Program-made: the position numbers and the translations under genes
Notes under the pieces: model-generated
Database searches by the model: none
Told to the model about the DNA's origin: nothing
What the model saw: the letters and a program-made list of their open reading frames with translations, nothing else
Part shown: positions 35,841 to 46,864 of the stretch, one piece after another
Layout: every line of letters starts with the position of its first letter
Position numbering within the stretch: the first letter of the stretch is position 1
Source of the DNA: Omphalotus guepiniiformis
Lineage: Eukaryota; Basidiomycota; Agaricomycetes; Agaricales; Omphalotaceae
Direction: 5' to 3'
NCBI GenBank assembly: GCA_028554645.1
Contig: JAQOOI010000079.1
Span: 1,860,001-1,924,000 of the forward strand
Length of the DNA: 64,000 nucleotides

Positions 35841-37126
35841 TCATGAAATAACCACCTTCTCTGGCTTAGGATATATCCTTTCTTTGAGCTGCCACGGCTG
35901 CTGCAAATACATCCTCTTCTCGAACAAAAAGTACTCCGTCAGGCGATGTTTTTTCGCTGGCACTCGGCGGCCTTTGTGTGGGGCATCTGGATCGGGAGTA
36001 TGGAGAGCTTTGCCGTTGGGATCATAAATTTCAAGTGACTGGTAAAAATGAAGAAAGTTGTGTTAGGCCAGGTCGACGCGCGAGTAGTAAAAAGGAAAGA
36101 TGTAGGGGAAATCTATGTCAAGGGGGAGAAAGTAAAGAAACGCACCTGCTCCGTATCGAACTTGACGAGGACTTGGATCAAAAGCCTGTTACCATGTTGC
36201 GGAGGTTGCTTGCCTAAATAACCTTCAATAGACCGCATGGAAAGAATCTGAGTCGGGGAGACTTCGCGGTGAAAGTTCCAAATGTAGGTATTGCTCCTAT
36301 CTCTCCGCAAGAGTTTTCCGACTTCTTCCAAGTATGTGTATTGGGAGAGGCGTTCAATGGCGGGTTTATCGCGTCTGCAATCCGATAGCAATGAAAAGAG
36401 AACTCGATTAAAGGAAATTTTTCAAGATAATTGGAGAGGGTAATTACTTGGCTATGGCTGTTTGCATGGAGATATAGTTGTCCAGAAGAATCTTTCGGAG
36501 TGGTGCAGTCCAGGAGTTGGGTTTTGTTGACCTTAGGCTGAACATTTGAACTGGATATTTCCACGCGCTCTTCCACGTCAATTCCTGCAAATCTACCCCC
36601 GGGAAGCTGTTGTAGGAAATTACATGGTTGAAGCTGTAATGACGCATATATTAGGTTTGGAATATGAAGAAGTGGAAAGAATAAGACGCGCCTGAATAGA
36701 TTCTTCATGTTGTTGGTTTGATTTGCCCACCACTGCGATAATCTTTCACCGATTCCGGAGTATTTTGAGCGGGACCATAGTCTCGTTTCATAAGGTATGT
36801 GAACATCTAACGTTCCGTTCAAAAATTGCCAAAAGATTATATAGCGAGAGAAGAACATCTAACGCCTGAGTCGGTTGCGTCCACATATCAAACGTAGCAA
36901 GCTTTTGATTCGCAATTTGAGCTTGTATAACGCCCTCCGCTTGTTCGTCTGGGGACAACTCGGAATCGCCTCCAGTGTCTTCGATCACATTCTGAGGTTT
37001 GCGCTTAACCTGCTTTTTAGCTGCGTATGCAAAAGAGGCTTTTCTACGACAAGGCAAGCTCCTAGCAGAAATAAAGAGAAGATTACGGTGAAGACGTAAG
37101 TTTTTCGAGGCGAGCGCGACGCTCAT
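35841..37126 (-). CDS. Mitochondrial mL45/Mba1-like protein (Tim44-like domain)
   Basis: Minus-strand exons 37126-about 36853, about 36800-36692, 36633-36448, 36374-36146 and 36038-35841 give about 331 residues. The N-terminus is Arg-rich and without acidic residues (MSVALASKNLRLHRNLLF...RKASFAYAAKK), a typical mitochondrial presequence. After VHIPYETRLWSR comes SFPGVDLQELTWKSAWKYP, LRKILLDNYISMQTAIAK, a NTF2/Tim44-like part (YTYLEEVGKLLRRD, YIWNFHREVSP, LIQVLVKFDTEQSLEIYD) and LTEYFLFEKRMYLQQPWQLK. Such proteins sit at the inner membrane, bound to the mitoribosome exit tunnel. Intron 2 starts with GC (36691). Intron 1 lies between two copies of GAACATCTAACG. Divergent from the CHCH gene at 37271. 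Confidence 0.8.
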
Positions 37127-37270
37127 CGCAGTCACAGTGCAGAAGCCTGTATTTGGCTTGCTTTGGCACTTCGGCAAAACTCGGCAGAGATTCTTACAGC
37201 TTACGTGGTCCGGCAGAGAGGGTGCCGCGTATAATTTCGACAGAGTGCTTTTTTCTTTCTTACCATCACC
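37127..37270. promoter_or_regulatory. Bidirectional promoter region between two mitochondrial-protein genes
   Basis: Only 144 bp separate the start codons of the mL45-like gene (minus) and the CHCH-domain gene (plus), so both promoters must lie here or overlap the genes. A pair CTTTGGCACTTCGG / CTTCGGCAAAACTCGG lies in the middle. No known factor site is claimed. Confidence 0.6.
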
Positions 37271-37923
37271 ATGGCTGTAAGTTCTCGAGTTTTAGGTCTA
37301 ATGATTGAATCGAAAACTCACTTTTTCTTGTTATTGTCGTTAGCGTCAATCTCGTGGACGTTCTTCTGCTCGCCCCGCTGCACCACCACCTCAATCTAGG
37401 AGCGCACACACTGCCGCTGCTCCTGCAGGATACGCTTCAAGCCCAGCTCATGCTCCTGCCCCCGCTCATCATGCTCCGCCTGCCGCTGCTTCTGCTGCTC
37501 CCACTTCTAGTCAACCTGGAATGTTGGCACAGATGGCTGCTACAGCCGGTTCCGTAGCCGTTGGATCAACCATTGGTCATGGAATTTCTAGCATGCTCTT
37601 TGGTGGATCGAGTAGTGCGGCCCCTGCTCCAGAAGCTCAGGCTCAGGCTCCTCCTGCCCCTCAACACCAGGCAGGGATTAGCTGTGATGTTCAGGCGAAA
37701 GGTACGTTTGTTTAGGTGGATGGTTCAAGTTACCTTGTTCTCATGGTTTTTCTTTCTCTATGCAGACTTCACTCAGTGCTTAGAGAGAGCTGATCTTCCT
37801 TCGTGCACCTGGTACCTTGAACAGTTAAAGGCCGTACGTGTATTTCTTGTCACTATGCTTATACTCTTCTGATTTTTTCCTTGTTTTTTCTTGCAGTGCC
37901 AAGCAGCCGCCGCACCTTACTAA
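37271..37923 (+). CDS. MIX17: Twin CX9C (CHCH) mitochondrial protein, MIX17/CHCHD2 family
   Basis: Exons 37271-37276 (only MA), 37344-37701, 37766-37833 and 37897-37923 give 152 residues. The N-terminal half is Ala/Pro/Ser/His-rich with RQSRGRSSARPAAPP. A Gly/Ala-rich hydrophobic middle follows (MAATAGSVAVGSTIGHGIS). The C-terminal CHCH part has CDVQAKDFTQC and CTWYLEQLKAC, both exact C-x9-C, with the last Cys encoded on the final exon. This is the pattern of yeast MIX17 and animal CHCHD2/10, which are imported to the intermembrane space by the Mia40 disulfide relay. Short first and last exons are certain from phase and splice sites. Confidence 0.9.
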
Positions 37924-38194
37924 TTGTAACACGTTGGTTGGGTATCGGGTAGATTCATTACTTGTATAGACTGAGCAGGGCTTTGGGTTTCCTGTACATT
38001 CATAAACACACTGCTCACTCATTGTCAACACGATAATTTCAAGAATGTTCGTTGTTCGTTATGTTTCGGGATCGCAAGCCCAAGAACCAATCGGCCAGTA
38101 TGGATTATTAAATGTCACGTGGCTACTTTACTTCCGGAATCCCAGTGGGCGCTTGGTGGGCGCGTCGCGTCGCCACCATCTACGTCTCGAGAAT

Positions 38195-38490
38195 GAGTAC
38201 TGAGTGTAGGGTATCTATTGTCAATTAAGGAAGATAGATGTAGATGAGCCTCGTCCTACTTAGAGTGTACAGCGGCGGAACTTCCTTCTGGTGGCGACTG
38301 CCATCGTGGTTTTCGCAGTGACAGTGGGCCTTACAGTCTTTCGTTTATCGAGTGCCCGAAGCTCGACAGCGGACGGAACAACGAGGAGACCACCCAAGGT
38401 GAGGGGTGATGGTGGTAATGGTGGTGGTGGTTTGCATAGCCTATCCCATATTACGCTGATGTCAAAACTTTTGACGAGAGAATGTGAGCT
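38195..38490. pseudogene. Collapsed remnant: tail of a secreted-family gene joined to F-box 3' flank
   Basis: 38204-about 38345 matches the 3' end of the secreted genes at 38716 and 42958 (TAGATGAGCCTCGTCCTACT, then the GTTTTCGCAGTGACAGT tail-repeat DNA). About 38437-38490 matches the DNA just behind the F-box-like gene stop at 42660 (TAGCCTATCCCATATTACG, GACGAGAGAATGTGAGCTTT). What lay between, a full secreted/F-box unit, is gone. Confidence 0.75.
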
Positions 38491-38715
38491 TTGTGTAAGC
38501 AAGTTCAGAAATCAGTCGCAAATGATAAGAAAAGAGAATATCACAACGTTTTATTATAGATACGAGCATTAGAACCATAAACCATTAATAGACCCCCCGA
38601 AGCCCCAATACATAAAGCTGCTATTCTGCGGTGCCTCTACATTTCAACAATACAAGAATCTTCGTCATGAACGGTGTCTATTGATTAACGAAAATAGATG
38701 TGGATGAGCCTCGTC

Positions 38716-40271
38716 CTACTTAGAGTGTACACCGGGGGAAGGCTTCGTAGTTTTCGCAGTGACAGTAGGCTTCACGGTAACCTTCGCAGTGGTAGCAACT
38801 ACCTTCGTGGTCTTCGCAGTGACAGTAGGCTTCACTTGAATCTTCGTACTGGTAGGAACTGCCTTTGTGGTCTTCGCAATAGCAGATGACTTCGTAACAG
38901 CCTTTGCAGGTGCACTAGACTTCAAGCTCGCCCGTGGAGGTTCCGAACTTGAACGAGAGCCGCCATTTGGCATCTGGGATGAAGCATGGCGATCCTTAAA
39001 TGAACGTAAGCATCGTTGCTGAATTGTGAATCGAACTGTAGGACGATCCACGCAATCTGCTCCTGACGGTGAAGTTGAAGCCTTGCTGTTAGAGCGCCCG
39101 AGCAGTGTGTTGAATACACCGCGAAGTCGAAGCCAATTCGTTTGGATGCCGGAACGTGTTGAGAAGTCGCTAGGGCATAGATTCCACCACTGGGGCTCTG
39201 TTGAACCAGGAGGTTGATATGGCTTCAGTCTAGGAGCTTGTGCTTTCGCTCTAATCATGTGTGGGTCAGATTTAGCAGGAGCAGCTAAAGATTTAAAAAA
39301 CTACTCATCCATGACACGTTTCATTCCATCCTGAAAGCGAGTCGCAAATCCGGGTGCGAAACCGTTTCCTTTACCTACGATTTCGTCTAGCTTGTCGCTG
39401 ATGGACTGTGCAATGCCAATTCCTGGATATTGTTGACCGTTATCGAGGAGTTGTTCAACGAAGGAAGCAGCCGCATCCTAGAGCAATGAGCAACGTGATC
39501 ATAATCAGCATGATACATACACTAATACTTGTTCATATTCATTTAAGCACATACCGCTTCTTTCCTGGTGGTCTCGCGTAAGGTGCTGCCTTGTAAAAGC
39601 GCTCCTTTGGCCGAATTGCATCCGCGAGGTATGTAAACAAGGTTTTCGCCACTGTTGATGTAGTCGAAGAATTGCTTATACTTGTCGGAGTCAGTGGTGA
39701 AAATTCCGCAAAGATCATCTCCAATTTCTCCTGCTATGAATTGAAGCTCTACAATGCTAAGGCGCAAGAAGAAATCAGGCAGTTAGAAAATGATATAAGC
39801 ATATCAGATACTTACTGGTCTGCAAACAAAGGTGGGTTGGATCAAGCAAATGGTCAGTCTGAAAAGCTAGACCCAGGATAAGTACTTGACACGAACCACA
39901 TTGGATGGCATAAGGTAAACCATAGTTACTCTGTGTGCTATGTTAATGCACTGCGGACTTTGAGGAAGAATCAACTTACTATCAATTAACTTCAACGTTC
40001 CATCGGTTGGATCATTTGGCGTCTGGTATGCAAATGTCTTCCCTGCACACTTGACTTTATTGAGCCGTAGACCAAGCTCTTTGTTACAGACACATGGCGG
40101 GTTATTATACGCCAAGGATGTACATTGAGCTTTTTGACCAGCGCGGGAGGTGAGGGAACTACCATTTGAAGGTGACGAAGGTGCAACAGAGTCTCGGAAA
40201 GGAGCGGCATTAACAAGAGGCATGTAAGGCGCAGCTAGAATAGTGCACAAGACAAAGGACATAAATAACAT
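38716..40271 (-). CDS. Secreted Cys-rich protein with Lys/Thr tail, copy 2 (possibly broken)
   Basis: Starts at 40271 (MLFMSFVLCTILAAPYMPLV, signal peptide). Then a Cys part (QCTSLAYNNPPCVCNKELG...YQTPNDPTDGTLKL), exon SNYGLPYAIQC, the 4-nt exon at 39816-39819, exon IVELQFIAGEIGDDLCGIF (about 39560-39760), SISDKLDEIVGKGNGFAPGF (about 39310-39480), and a long exon RAKAQAPRL...FSTRSGIQTNWLRLRG. The tail repeats VKPTVTAKTTK units and ends PSPGVHSK at 38716. In copy 3 exon 1 ends ATAGAT|GTACG. Here the sequence is ATTGATAGTAAG, which puts the only GT one base out of phase, and splicing there would give an immediate stop (TAA). It may be a recent pseudogene or use another site. Confidence 0.6.
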
Positions 40272-41245
40272 GGTGAATGAAATCAGCGAGATAAAGGGAC
40301 ACGAGTGAGAAGCAGTAATGAATGAGTGAAGAGTATTGAGGAGGGCGCCAGCGCTCTGAAGAACACATACCATTTCTCAATCGAATTTATAGAAAAACTG
40401 GGCCCATCGCAGTGATGAATCGGTCGCTGATACGAGAGCGTGATAATGGGCAGATTGAACCGTAGCTAGAATAGGTAAGTCTGTGGGCTCGCCTGCCGTC
40501 CCTACATCGAGACACAGATGTTGAGGAACTGATAGCATCAGCGCCGTCAAATGAGTTCCGCTGAACGGCCGACTCCTTGAAATCTGTGAGAAAAGACTCA
40601 CCTCAGGAGTCAAAACAAAGTCGTACCCATGTCATGACCGTGGTCAGTCGACCCAGCGACTCGAGTCCCAATTATGAGAAACCTCAGGTCAGTGATGTTA
40701 TTATGGTTGCGCTCCAGAGTTCAAACAAAGTAAGACTGCATTGAAGCGTTCAAAGTAAGAGAAAGCACTATTAGACATGTCAAGTATGGAGATTCCAAGC
40801 CCAGAGAATAGGGCTCGCCGGGAGCTTGCCCACTTCAAACTCATTGCGATGATGGTAGTTCAATTGAACGAGTCGTTTATTACATAAGCGCTAATGTACT
40901 TCCTAGTCATCATGATCACCGCCTCACCGCCTGCGCGATGGTAGTGAAACATTCCAAACGGTAGATACGAGATATCTCTTGGATATCTCGGGCTTCTCGT
41001 TGTGTTTGTGCCATATTACATAGGTACGCGAGCTTGGACCTGCTTTGGACACACTTTCAGCTGATGATTGATCCGAGTTCAACGTTGCAGACGTGTTCAG
41101 CTGGAGCGGCTAGCAAATTTGTTGACGCCAGTCTGTGGCAGTACTCATAAAACTATGGCAATGTCCGAGTGTGGTGACTGGATATAAATCAGGACGTTTC
41201 CGGCTTTTGTTTTGCAAAATTCCTCGGCCTGGTGATTGATTCAAG
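40272..41245. promoter_or_regulatory. Shared upstream region of the divergent pair, copy 2
   Basis: This region is closely similar to 44503-45445, and its right part to 51480-51780. Shared blocks include TTGGATATCTCGGGCTTCTC and ACACTTTCAGCTGATGATTG, the latter about 190 bp before the F-box start. Such conservation suggests either recent duplication or shared control; the sequence alone cannot separate these. Confidence 0.5.
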
Positions 41246-42660
41246 ATGGGCTGTTTCTCAACCTATTGTGCATTCTGGTATGTGTCTATTTAGTGTCTGG
41301 CATTCAATCTTTTAGACTTTCACGAGTTGATTCCTAGTTCTGGACCGTTCGACGACGCATACGACGCATGGCACCGTTTCGTGTTAGATGATCGGGACCG
41401 TTCCTATCCTCCTAAGGACGGACAGTGGTGTGGCAATCCTCCAGGATATCCTGTACCTACGAAGGAGCTGAGTGAGCTCATTCGCATTACCCCTGAAGAT
41501 GGGATATTCTGGCTGGACTGGGTTTGCATTGCACCCTTGTGGCCAAGTTATACTTCTCCGGCTTGGTGAGTCCTCCTTGTACCCCCCTTATCTGGTTTTG
41601 GTTTGCTGAAAATGCATGCGTTAGCACTACTGATGCATACGGTGGTATATTTATCAACGATGTGGACATGCGGGATGAGATTGGTCGCACATGGCGGTTC
41701 CACCGTGCATGTCTTTCCTTCTTCTGTCGATTCACCAATTCCACCCCTCAGTCACTCTACGAAAGCTTCAACTCTGCTCAATATTGTCGATTTACTGAAG
41801 ATCCACCTGGGATGGTGTATTGTGTTGAATACTTCGACATGGAACACCGCGCGGAGCAGGACTTCGGGTATGCCACCCGGAAGTGTATGACCCTGGAAGA
41901 ACACCAGAAGACCGGAGACTCGTGGTGGTACGATCCTGACACGATGGAGGACTGCAATTGGTTACTCGCACGACCTACAGTCTTCCCCGTCGTTCCAACC
42001 ACTCCGAATCTCGCGTACCCTACAAGCGATATCGTGACTCCTGAAGCGCATACAGCGTCATCCACGCACTCCAGAACGGCTGCACAACAAGTTTTCTGTA
42101 TACCAGAACTTCTTGATATGATTCTGACTGCTCTTGTTCAACCTCTCCCGCGGAGAACAAACGGCAGGGAGAAATCTGCATTCGGTGCTCCACCCTCTCT
42201 TGCTGCCAACACCCGTGCCGTGTTCTGTTTGCTGTCCATTTCCAAGCATGTTCACAACTACATCATCACCTCACGACAAGATCTATTCTTATCCATCGCA
42301 TGGCAGCATTCCTGGATGCTCCCTTGCACCCCAATGGACGGACGTTCATGGACTGAAAGCAACCCTTCCATTCCTCTATCAGACCTGCGCCCCATCTTTG
42401 GCTCCAACAACACATCGTTCCGCTACCAGCCACCCAGTCGTGATTGGCGGGCTTATCTTCTGACGTTCCTTCGCAAGGACACACCACACGTAAGGAATCG
42501 ATGGCGGATGTATCGGATGGCAATGCAGTTTGCGATAGGGAAGGGTTGTCGTGGGCAGAAGGATTGGTCTTGGAATTGTGGGGATCAGTCTCATGTTCCT
42601 TTGCCGTTTCAGGAAGGGATGGAGGAGGATTGGGAGCTCCCGCCGGATGATGAAGAATGA
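41246..42660 (+). CDS. F-box-like protein, copy 2
   Basis: Exons 41246-41277, 41338-41565 and 41625-42660 give 431 residues. It starts MGCFSTYCAFCSGPF, the Cys pattern C-x4-C-x2-C of a widespread fungal family. It continues with NPPGYPVPTKELSELIRITP, YGGIFINDVDM, TWRFHRACLSFFCRF, DPDTMEDCNWLLARPTVFP, the F-box-like IPELLDMILTALVQPLP (about residue 247), LLSISKHVHNYI, SRQDLFLSIAWQHSWMLP and FLRKDTPHVRNRWRMYRMAM, ending with an acidic tail PPDDEE. It is probably intracellular (no signal peptide). An adaptor role in ubiquitin ligases is inferred from the weak F-box only. It is highly similar to copies 3 and 4. Confidence 0.8.
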
Positions 42661-42957
42661 GAGGACATGTTTGTATAGCCTATCCCATATTACGTTGATG
42701 TCAACACTTTAGACGAGAGAATGTGAGCTTTATATCTGACATGTGTAATCAAATTCAGAAATCGGTCGCAAATGATAAGAAAAGAGCTCGTAGTTGATTA
42801 TCACAACGATTTATCATAAATTACAAGCATTAGAACCCCCGAAGCCCCAGTACACAAACCTGCTATTCTGCAGTGCCTCTACATTTCAACAATACAAGAA
42901 TCTTCGTCATGAACGGTATCTATTGATTAATGAAGATAAATGTAGATGAGCCTCGTC

Positions 42958-44502
42958 CTACTTAGAGTGTACACCAGGGGAAGGCTTCGTAGTTTTCGCA
43001 GTGACAGTAGGCTTCACCGTAACCTTTGCAGTGGTAGCAACTACCTTCGTGGTCTTCGCAGTGACAGTGGGCTTCACTTGAATCTTCGTACTGGTAGGAA
43101 CTGCCTTTGTAGTCTTCGCAATGGCAGATGACTTCGTAACAGCCTTTGCAGGGGCACTAGACTTCAAGCTCGCCCGTGGAGGTTCCGAACTCGAGCGAGA
43201 GCCGCCATTTGGCATCTGGGATGAAACTTGGTGATCCTTAAATGAACGTAAGCATCGTTGCTAAACTATGAATTGAACTGTAGGGACGAACCACGCAATC
43301 CGCTCCTGACGGTGAAGTTGAAGCCTTGCTGTTAGAGCGCCCGAGGAGCGTCTTGAATACACCGCGAAGTCGAAGCCAACTCGTTTGGATGCCGGAACGC
43401 GTCGAAAAGTCGCTAGAGCATGTATAGACCCACTGAAGCTGTGTTGAGCCCTGAACTTGATATGGGTCTAGTCTAGGAGCTTGTGCTTTCGCTCTAAACA
43501 TGTGTGAGTTCAGTGGGAGCAGCTAAAGAGTCAAACAACATACTCATTTTTGACACGTTTCATTAAATCCTGAAAGCGAGTCGCGAAACCGGGTGCGAAA
43601 CCGTTTCCTTTACCTACAATTTCATCTAGTTTGTCGCTAATAGACTGTGCGATGCCAATTCCTGGATGTTGTTGACCATTATTGAGGAGTTGTTCAACGA
43701 AGGAGGCAACCGCATTCTAAAGCAATGAGTAATGAGATCATAATCAGCATAATGATACATCCACTGGTACTTATTGAAGCACATACCGCTGCTTTGCTTG
43801 TGGTCCTTTGTAGGGTGCTGCCTCGTAAAAGCGCTCCTTTGGCCGAATTGCATTCGCTGGGCATGTCAACAAGGTTTTCGCCACTGTTGATGTAGTCGAA
43901 GAATTGCTTATACTTGTCGGGGTCAGCAGTAAAAATTCCGCAGAGGTCATCTCCAATTTCTCTTGCTATGAACTGAAGCTCTACAATGCTAAGGCGCAAG
44001 AAGAAATCAAGCAGTGCCTTAAAAAATGATGAAGCATATCAGATACTTACTGATCTGCAAACAATGGTAGGTTAGGTACAGCGAATGGTCACTCTGATAA
44101 GCTAGACCCATAATAAGTACTTGACACGTACCACATTGGATTTTGTATGGTATACCAAGATTCGTCTGTGTGCTATATTAATTCACTGTGGACTCTAAGG
44201 AAGAATCAACGTACATCTATCAACTTCAACGTTCCATCGGTTGGATCATTTGGCGTTTGGTATGCAAATGTCGTCCCTGGACACTCGATGTCATTGAGCC
44301 GTAGACCAAGCTCTTTGTTGCAGACACATGGCGGGGTATTATACGCCAAGGATGTACATTGAGCTTTTTGACGGGAGGTGAGGGAACTACCATTTGAAGG
44401 CAACAGAGGTGCAACAGAGTCTCGGAAAGGAGCGGCATTAACAAGAGGCATGTAAGGCGGCGCAGCTAGAATAGTGCACAAAACAACGGACACAAATAAC
44501 AT
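42958..44502 (-). CDS. Secreted Cys-rich protein with Lys/Thr tail, copy 3
   Basis: The cleanest member. Signal peptide MLFVSVVLCTILAAPPYMPL; Cys part with CTSLAYNTPPCVCNKELG and ECPGTTFAYQTPNDPTDGTL; exon 1 ends at ATAGAT|GTACG. Next comes exon TNLGIPYKIQC, the 4-nt exon ATCA (44051-44054), exon IVELQFIAREIGDDLCGIF (about 43795-43995), SFVEQLLNNGQQHPGIGIAQ (about 43545-43718), and FSTRSGIQTSWLRLRGVFK. The tail (42958-43215) has VKPTVTAKTTK repeats and ends PSPGVHSK. Joined through the micro-exon the text reads C-D-H-I-V-E-L. The secreted product would have a folded Cys-bearing part and a strongly basic, Thr-rich tail, as seen in cell-wall- or polyanion-binding proteins. Function unknown. Confidence 0.7.
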
Positions 44503-45445
44503 GGTGAATGAAGTCAGTTAGATAAAGGGAGACAGGTGTGGCAAGTAAGAAGCAATAATGAATGAGTGAAGAATATTGAGGAGGGCGCCAGCGCTCTGAA
44601 AGACACATACCATTTCTCAACTGAATTTACAGTAAATCCAGCGCAGTGAGGAATCGGTCGCTGATACGAGAGCGTGATAATGGGCAGATTGAACCGTAGC
44701 TAGAATAGGCATATCTGTGGGTTCATAAGTCTGTGGGCTCGCCTGCCGTTTCTACATCGACACACAGATGTTGAGGAACCGGTAGCATCAGCGCCGTCAA
44801 ATGAGTTCACACTGAACGGCTGACTCCCTAAAATCTGGGAGAAAAGACTCATCTCAGGAGTCAGAATGAAGTCGTACCCATGTCATCGCCGTTCAGTCGA
44901 CCCAGCGACTCGAGACGAGCGACGAGTCCGTTTGGTCCCAGTTATGAGAAACCTCAGCACAGTAAATGTTACTATGGTTGCGGTGCAGAGTATAAACAAG
45001 GTAAGACTGCATTGAAACGTTCAAAGTAAGGAAAAGCTTTCGATTAGATATGTCAAGCAAGCATGGAAATTTCCAAGCCCAGTGAACAGAGCCCACCGTT
45101 GTTCTCCTGATGATGGTTACGTTGAACAGTGGTTACATAAGCGCTACTGTATTCCTGGCCATCACCATGTGGGCGAAAGTGGCGAGATATCGTCTTGGAT
45201 ATCTCGGGCTTCTCGTTGTGTTTGTGTGCATAGGTACGTTAGCTTGGACCTGCTGAGGACACACTTTCAGCTGATGATTGATCCGAGTTCAACGTTGCAA
45301 CCGTGTTCAGCTGAAGCGGCTAGCAAACTTGTTGACGCCAGTCTGTGGCAATACTCATAAAACTATGGCATCCGAGACTGCTCATAAATAAGATCGTTCC
45401 CGGCTTGACTTTTGCACAATTCCTGGGCCTGGTGATTGATTGAAG
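44503..45445. promoter_or_regulatory. Shared upstream region of the divergent pair, copy 3
   Basis: Near-duplicate of 40272-41245 with small indels. No coding frame of note. Confidence 0.5.
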
Positions 45446-46864
45446 ATGGGCTGTTTTTCAACCTATTGTGCATTCTGGTATGTGTCTCTTTAATGTCTGG
45501 CTTTCAATCTTTTCAAGACTTTTATGATTCGATTTCTAGTTCTGGACCGTTCGAAGACGCATACGACGCATGGCACCGTTTCGTGACAGGAGTGGACCGT
45601 TCTTATCCTCCTAAGGACGGACAGTGGCGTTGTAATCCTCCAGGATATCCTGTACCTACGAAGGAGCTGAGTGAGCTCATTCGCATTGCCCCTGAAGATG
45701 GGATATTCTGGCTGGACTGGGTATGCATTGCACCCTTGTGGCCAAGTTATACTTCTCCGGCTTGGTGAATACTCCTTGTACCCCTCTTATCTGGTCTTTT
45801 TTGCTGAATTTGCATTGATTAGCACTACTGATTCATACGGTGGTATATTTATCAACGATGTGGACATGGGGGAAGAGATTGGTCGCACATGGCGCTTCCA
45901 CCGTGCATGTCTTTCATTTTTCTGTCGCTTCACCAATTCCACCCCTCAGGCACTCTACGAAAGCCTCAACTCTGCTCAATATCGTCGATTTACTGAAGAT
46001 TCATCTGGAATGCTGTATTGTGTTGAATACTTCAACATGGAGGATCGCGCTGAGCAAGACTTTAGGTATGCCATACGGAAAGAAACCAGCCTGGAGGTAT
46101 TTGAAGCAACAGGTTGCTCGCGGTGGTACGATCCTGACACGATGGAGGACTGCAACTGGTTACTCGCACGACCTACAGTCTTCCCTGTCGTTCCAATCAC
46201 TCCGAATCTCGCGTACCCTACGAAAAATATCGTGACTCCTGAAACACACACTGCATTCACGCACCCTAAAACGGCTGCACAAGAAGTTTTCTGTATACAA
46301 GAACTTTTTAATATGATTCTGTCTGCTCTTGTTCAACCTCTCCCGCGGATAACAATCGGCAGGGAGAAAACTGCATTCCGTGCTCCACCCTCTCTTGCTG
46401 CCAACACCCGTGCCGTGTTCCGTTTGCTGTCCATTTCCAAGCATGTTCACAAGTACATCATCACCTCACGACAAGACTTATTTCTATCCCTCGCATGGCA
46501 GCACTCCTGGATGCTCCCCTGCACCCCAATGGACGGACGTTCATGGACTGAAATCAACCCTTCCATCCCTCTATCAGACCTGTGCCCCATCTTTGGCTCC
46601 AACAACACGTCGTTCCGCTACCAGCCACCCAGTCGTGATTGGCGGGCTTATCTTCTGACGTTCCTACGCAAGGACACTCCGCATGTAAGGAATCGGTGGC
46701 GGATGTATCGGATGGCGATGCAATTCGCGGTAGGGAAGCGTTGTATTGGACGGAAAGAATTTGAGGATTGGTCTTGGTCTTGTGGGGATCAGTCTCATGT
46801 TCCTATGCCGTTTCAGGAAGGAATGGAGGAGGACTGGGAGCTTCCGCCGGATGATGAGGAATGA
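45446..46864 (+). CDS. F-box-like protein, copy 3
   Basis: Exons 45446-45477, 45540-45764 and 45823-46864 give 432 residues. Same layout as the copy at 41246: MGCFSTYCAFC start, PPGYPVPTKELSELIRI, YGGIFINDVDMGEEIGRTW, F-box-like IQELFNMILSALVQPLP (the Pro of IPEL is Gln here), LLSISKHVHKYI, and the C-terminal RKDTPHVRNRWRMYRMAMQF. It differs by GRKEFEDWSWSCG near the end (extra residues against copy 2). Stop and 3' flank match copy 2 for about 60 bp. Confidence 0.8.
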
